Assembly: GCF_030814835.1 (NCBI RefSeq)
Contig: NZ_JAUSVS010000008.1
Span: 1-64,000 of the forward strand
Source of the DNA: Caulobacter ginsengisoli
GTDB lineage: Bacteria > Pseudomonadota > Alphaproteobacteria > Caulobacterales > Caulobacteraceae
DNA length: 64,000 bases
Direction of reading: 5' to 3'
The notes below the pieces were generated by a model. The model saw only the letters and a program-made list of their open reading frames with translations. It made no database searches and was not told the DNA's origin. Numbering within the stretch: position 1 is the first letter of the stretch; every line of letters starts with the position of its first letter. Of this stretch, positions 62,761 to 64,000 are shown one piece after another. The position numbers were made by a program, and so were the translations under genes.

Positions 62761-63681
62761 ATGACCAGCGAACCGATTCTGCACCACTTCGACGCCTCGC
62801 CCTTCTCCGAGAAGGTGCGGCTGCTGTTCGGGCTCAAGGGCCTGACCTGGCGGTCGGTGGACATCCCCTCGATGCTGCCCAAGCCCGACTATGTGCCGCT
62901 GACCGGCGGCTACCGGCGCACGCCTTCGATGCAGATCGGGGCCGACATCTATTGCGACACCCAGGTCATCCTGGCCGAGATCGAGGCCCGCTGGCCCGAG
63001 CCCCGGGCGGTGCGCGGCGGGCTGGACTGGGCCGTGAACCTGTGGGCCGACCGGCTGTTCTTCGGCGCGACCGTGCCGATCATCTTCGGGGTGCTGGGCG
63101 ACAAGGTGCCGGAGGCCTTCATCAAGGACCGCGAGGCGATGTCCGGCCGGCCGTTCGACACCGCCGCCATGAAGGCCGCCTCCAAACCGCTGGAGCAGCA
63201 ATGGCGGGGCGAGGCCGCCTGGATCGAGGACCAGCTGGCCCAGACCGGCACGGGCTGGCTGCAGGGCGACAAACCCGGGTTGGCCGACATCGCCGCCTAT
63301 ATGAACGTCTGGTTCCTGGGCAACGCCCTCCCCGGCAAGGTCGAGACCCTGACGCCCGGCATGCCGCGCCTGGCCGACTGGCGCAAAGCCGTGGCGGGCA
63401 TCGGCCACGGCAAGAAGGTTACGATGAGCTCGACCGAAGCGCTGGCCGTGGCGCGCGGCAGCGATCCCGCCCCGCCTCTCAAGCATGACGCCAATGACCC
63501 GCTTGGCCTCGAGCCAGGCGCCAAGGTGGTGGTGATGGCCGACGACTACGGCCGCGATCCGGTGGCGGGGACCCTGGTGGCGGCGACGCCCCGCAGCATC
63601 ACCATCGCCCGTGAGGACCCGGCGGTCGGCCAGGTCAATGTCCACTTCCCGCGGGCGGGGTTCTTCGTGGTTCCGGGATAA
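62761..63681 (+). CDS. Glutathione S-transferase family protein with C-terminal extension
   Basis: A 306-residue protein. The N-terminal thioredoxin-like domain (HHFDASPFSEKVRLLFGLKGL, SFSEKV-type active-site region) and the helical C-terminal domain (VNLWADRLFFG, WLQGDKPGLADIAAY) are those of GSTs. About 80 residues beyond the usual end (from about residue 225; PLGLEPGAKVVVMADDYGRDPVAGTL) form a separate beta-rich tail. It is close to the regulator operon but divergent. Confidence 0.82.
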   Translation: MTSEPILHHFDASPFSEKVRLLFGLKGLTWRSVDIPSMLPKPDYVPLTGGYRRTPSMQIGADIYCDTQVILAEIEARWPEPRAVRGGLDWAVNLWADRLFFGATVPIIFGVLGDKVPEAFIKDREAMSGRPFDTAAMKAASKPLEQQWRGEAAWIEDQLAQTGTGWLQGDKPGLADIAAYMNVWFLGNALPGKVETLTPGMPRLADWRKAVAGIGHGKKVTMSSTEALAVARGSDPAPPLKHDANDPLGLEPGAKVVVMADDYGRDPVAGTLVAATPRSITIAREDPAVGQVNVHFPRAGFFVVPG

Positions 63682-63691
63682 CCTTGTTTCT

Positions 63692-63716
63692 CCCTTCCTC
63701 CTCGATGGAGGAAGGG
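63692..63716. terminator. Bidirectional terminator
   Basis: A perfect 10-bp stem CCCTTCCTCC/GGAGGAAGGG with loop TCGAT, followed by TTCTT on the plus strand. It serves the convergent glutathione transferase and acyl-CoA synthetase genes. Confidence 0.75.
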
Positions 63717-63727
63717 TTCTTCCAGCC

Positions 63728-64000
63728 CTACAGCCGGAACCCGCCCTCGATCAGCTTCGTGTAGCTGGCCTTGGTCAGCTTGACGTAGGCCTTCTTGGTC
63801 GGGTTGCGGAAATAGATCGGGTCCTTGACCCGGGTCGGATCGAAGCCGTCCGCCACCAGGTCGACCTTGCGGTATTTGAAGGTGCCGGTGGTGGCGATCT
63901 CGCGCTGTAGCCGTAGGAAGACCGGCTGGGCGTAGGCCGGCATATGGCCCTCGATCTCGGCCGAGAGTTTCGCCAGATCGAAGTCCTCGCCCACCGCCAG
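63728..64000 (-). CDS. Acyl-CoA synthetase, C-terminal part (continues beyond window)
   Basis: The last 90 residues of an AMP-forming acyl-CoA synthetase: FLRLQREIATTGTFKYRKVDLVADGFDP contains the catalytic lysine (TFKYRK) and the end (DPIYFRNPTKKAYVKL) matches FATP/FadD6-type long-chain enzymes. The gene starts right of the window edge and reads left. Confidence 0.8.
   Translation of the reverse strand: MAVGEDFDLAKLSAEIEGHMPAYAQPVFLRLQREIATTGTFKYRKVDLVADGFDPTRVKDPIYFRNPTKKAYVKLTKASYTKLIEGGFRL

Overview
The window is GC-rich DNA (near 68 percent by eye) with dense operons, many 4-base ATGA or GTGA stop/start overlaps and several GTG starts. Protein content and one promoter of the Caulobacter housekeeping type (TTGAC, then GCTAG, upstream of the glutathione transferase gene) point to an alphaproteobacterium, most likely Caulobacterales (Caulobacter or Phenylobacterium relatives). 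That placement is inference: there is no rRNA gene here. I see no transposase, integrase, CRISPR array or rRNA, and no gene-free stretch longer than 300 bases. The two largest gaps are 33698-33984, in which I recognise nothing, and 51455-51721, which holds a promoter candidate.

Layout. 215-3194 (-): a three-gene envelope-type operon (acyltransferase-like GNAT, glycosyltransferase 2, JmjC-like dioxygenase). 3298-5821: free methionine-sulfoxide reductase, a DUF3885 protein and two unknown exported proteins. 5881-12222 (-): a CoA-dependent aromatic degradation operon (2-aminobenzoate or salicylate type) made of a monooxygenase/reductase fusion, an SDR, a MarR regulator, an enoyl-CoA hydratase, an aryl-CoA ligase and a RidA enamine deaminase, with a perfect palindrome at its front. 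12265-16249 (-): trehalose operon otsB - GH15 - otsA.

16400-29698 (-): a seven-gene, 13.3-kb operon without a familiar name. It encodes a zinc-ribbon protein, a membrane-anchored vWA protein, a small membrane protein, a large tubulin/FtsZ-superfamily GTPase, a zinc-ribbon Hsp70/actin-fold ATPase, and two membrane-anchored proteins that end in the same, recently duplicated domain. I consider this the best candidate for an undescribed system. It looks like a two-NTPase, envelope-spanning, cytoskeletal or remodelling machine.

29849-34341: a class A penicillin-binding protein, a Sel1-repeat protein, an SH3-type protein and a small Tat-exported protein. 34348-43947: a compact type II secretion system in two divergent operons (pseudopilins, GspC/M/L/F/E on -, GspG/D/K and prepilin peptidase on +). 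44006-51454 (-): a 2482-residue autotransporter whose passenger is built from 780-bp tandem repeats in perfect register. 51722-59201 (-): a Dlt-like acylation operon (two AMP-forming ligases, one fused to a carrier domain, an MBOAT, an SGNH/DltD-like protein, a 45-residue membrane microprotein ending in FSYMKL, and a methyltransferase fused to half an adenylation domain). It probably loads an acyl or amino-acyl group and moves it across the inner membrane onto an envelope polymer.

59409-64000: GIY-YIG protein, tRNA-Ile2(CAU), SIMPL-domain protein, lipoprotein, GFA-family protein, a winged-helix regulator with a membrane-protein partner, glutathione transferase, and the end of an acyl-CoA synthetase gene that runs off the window.
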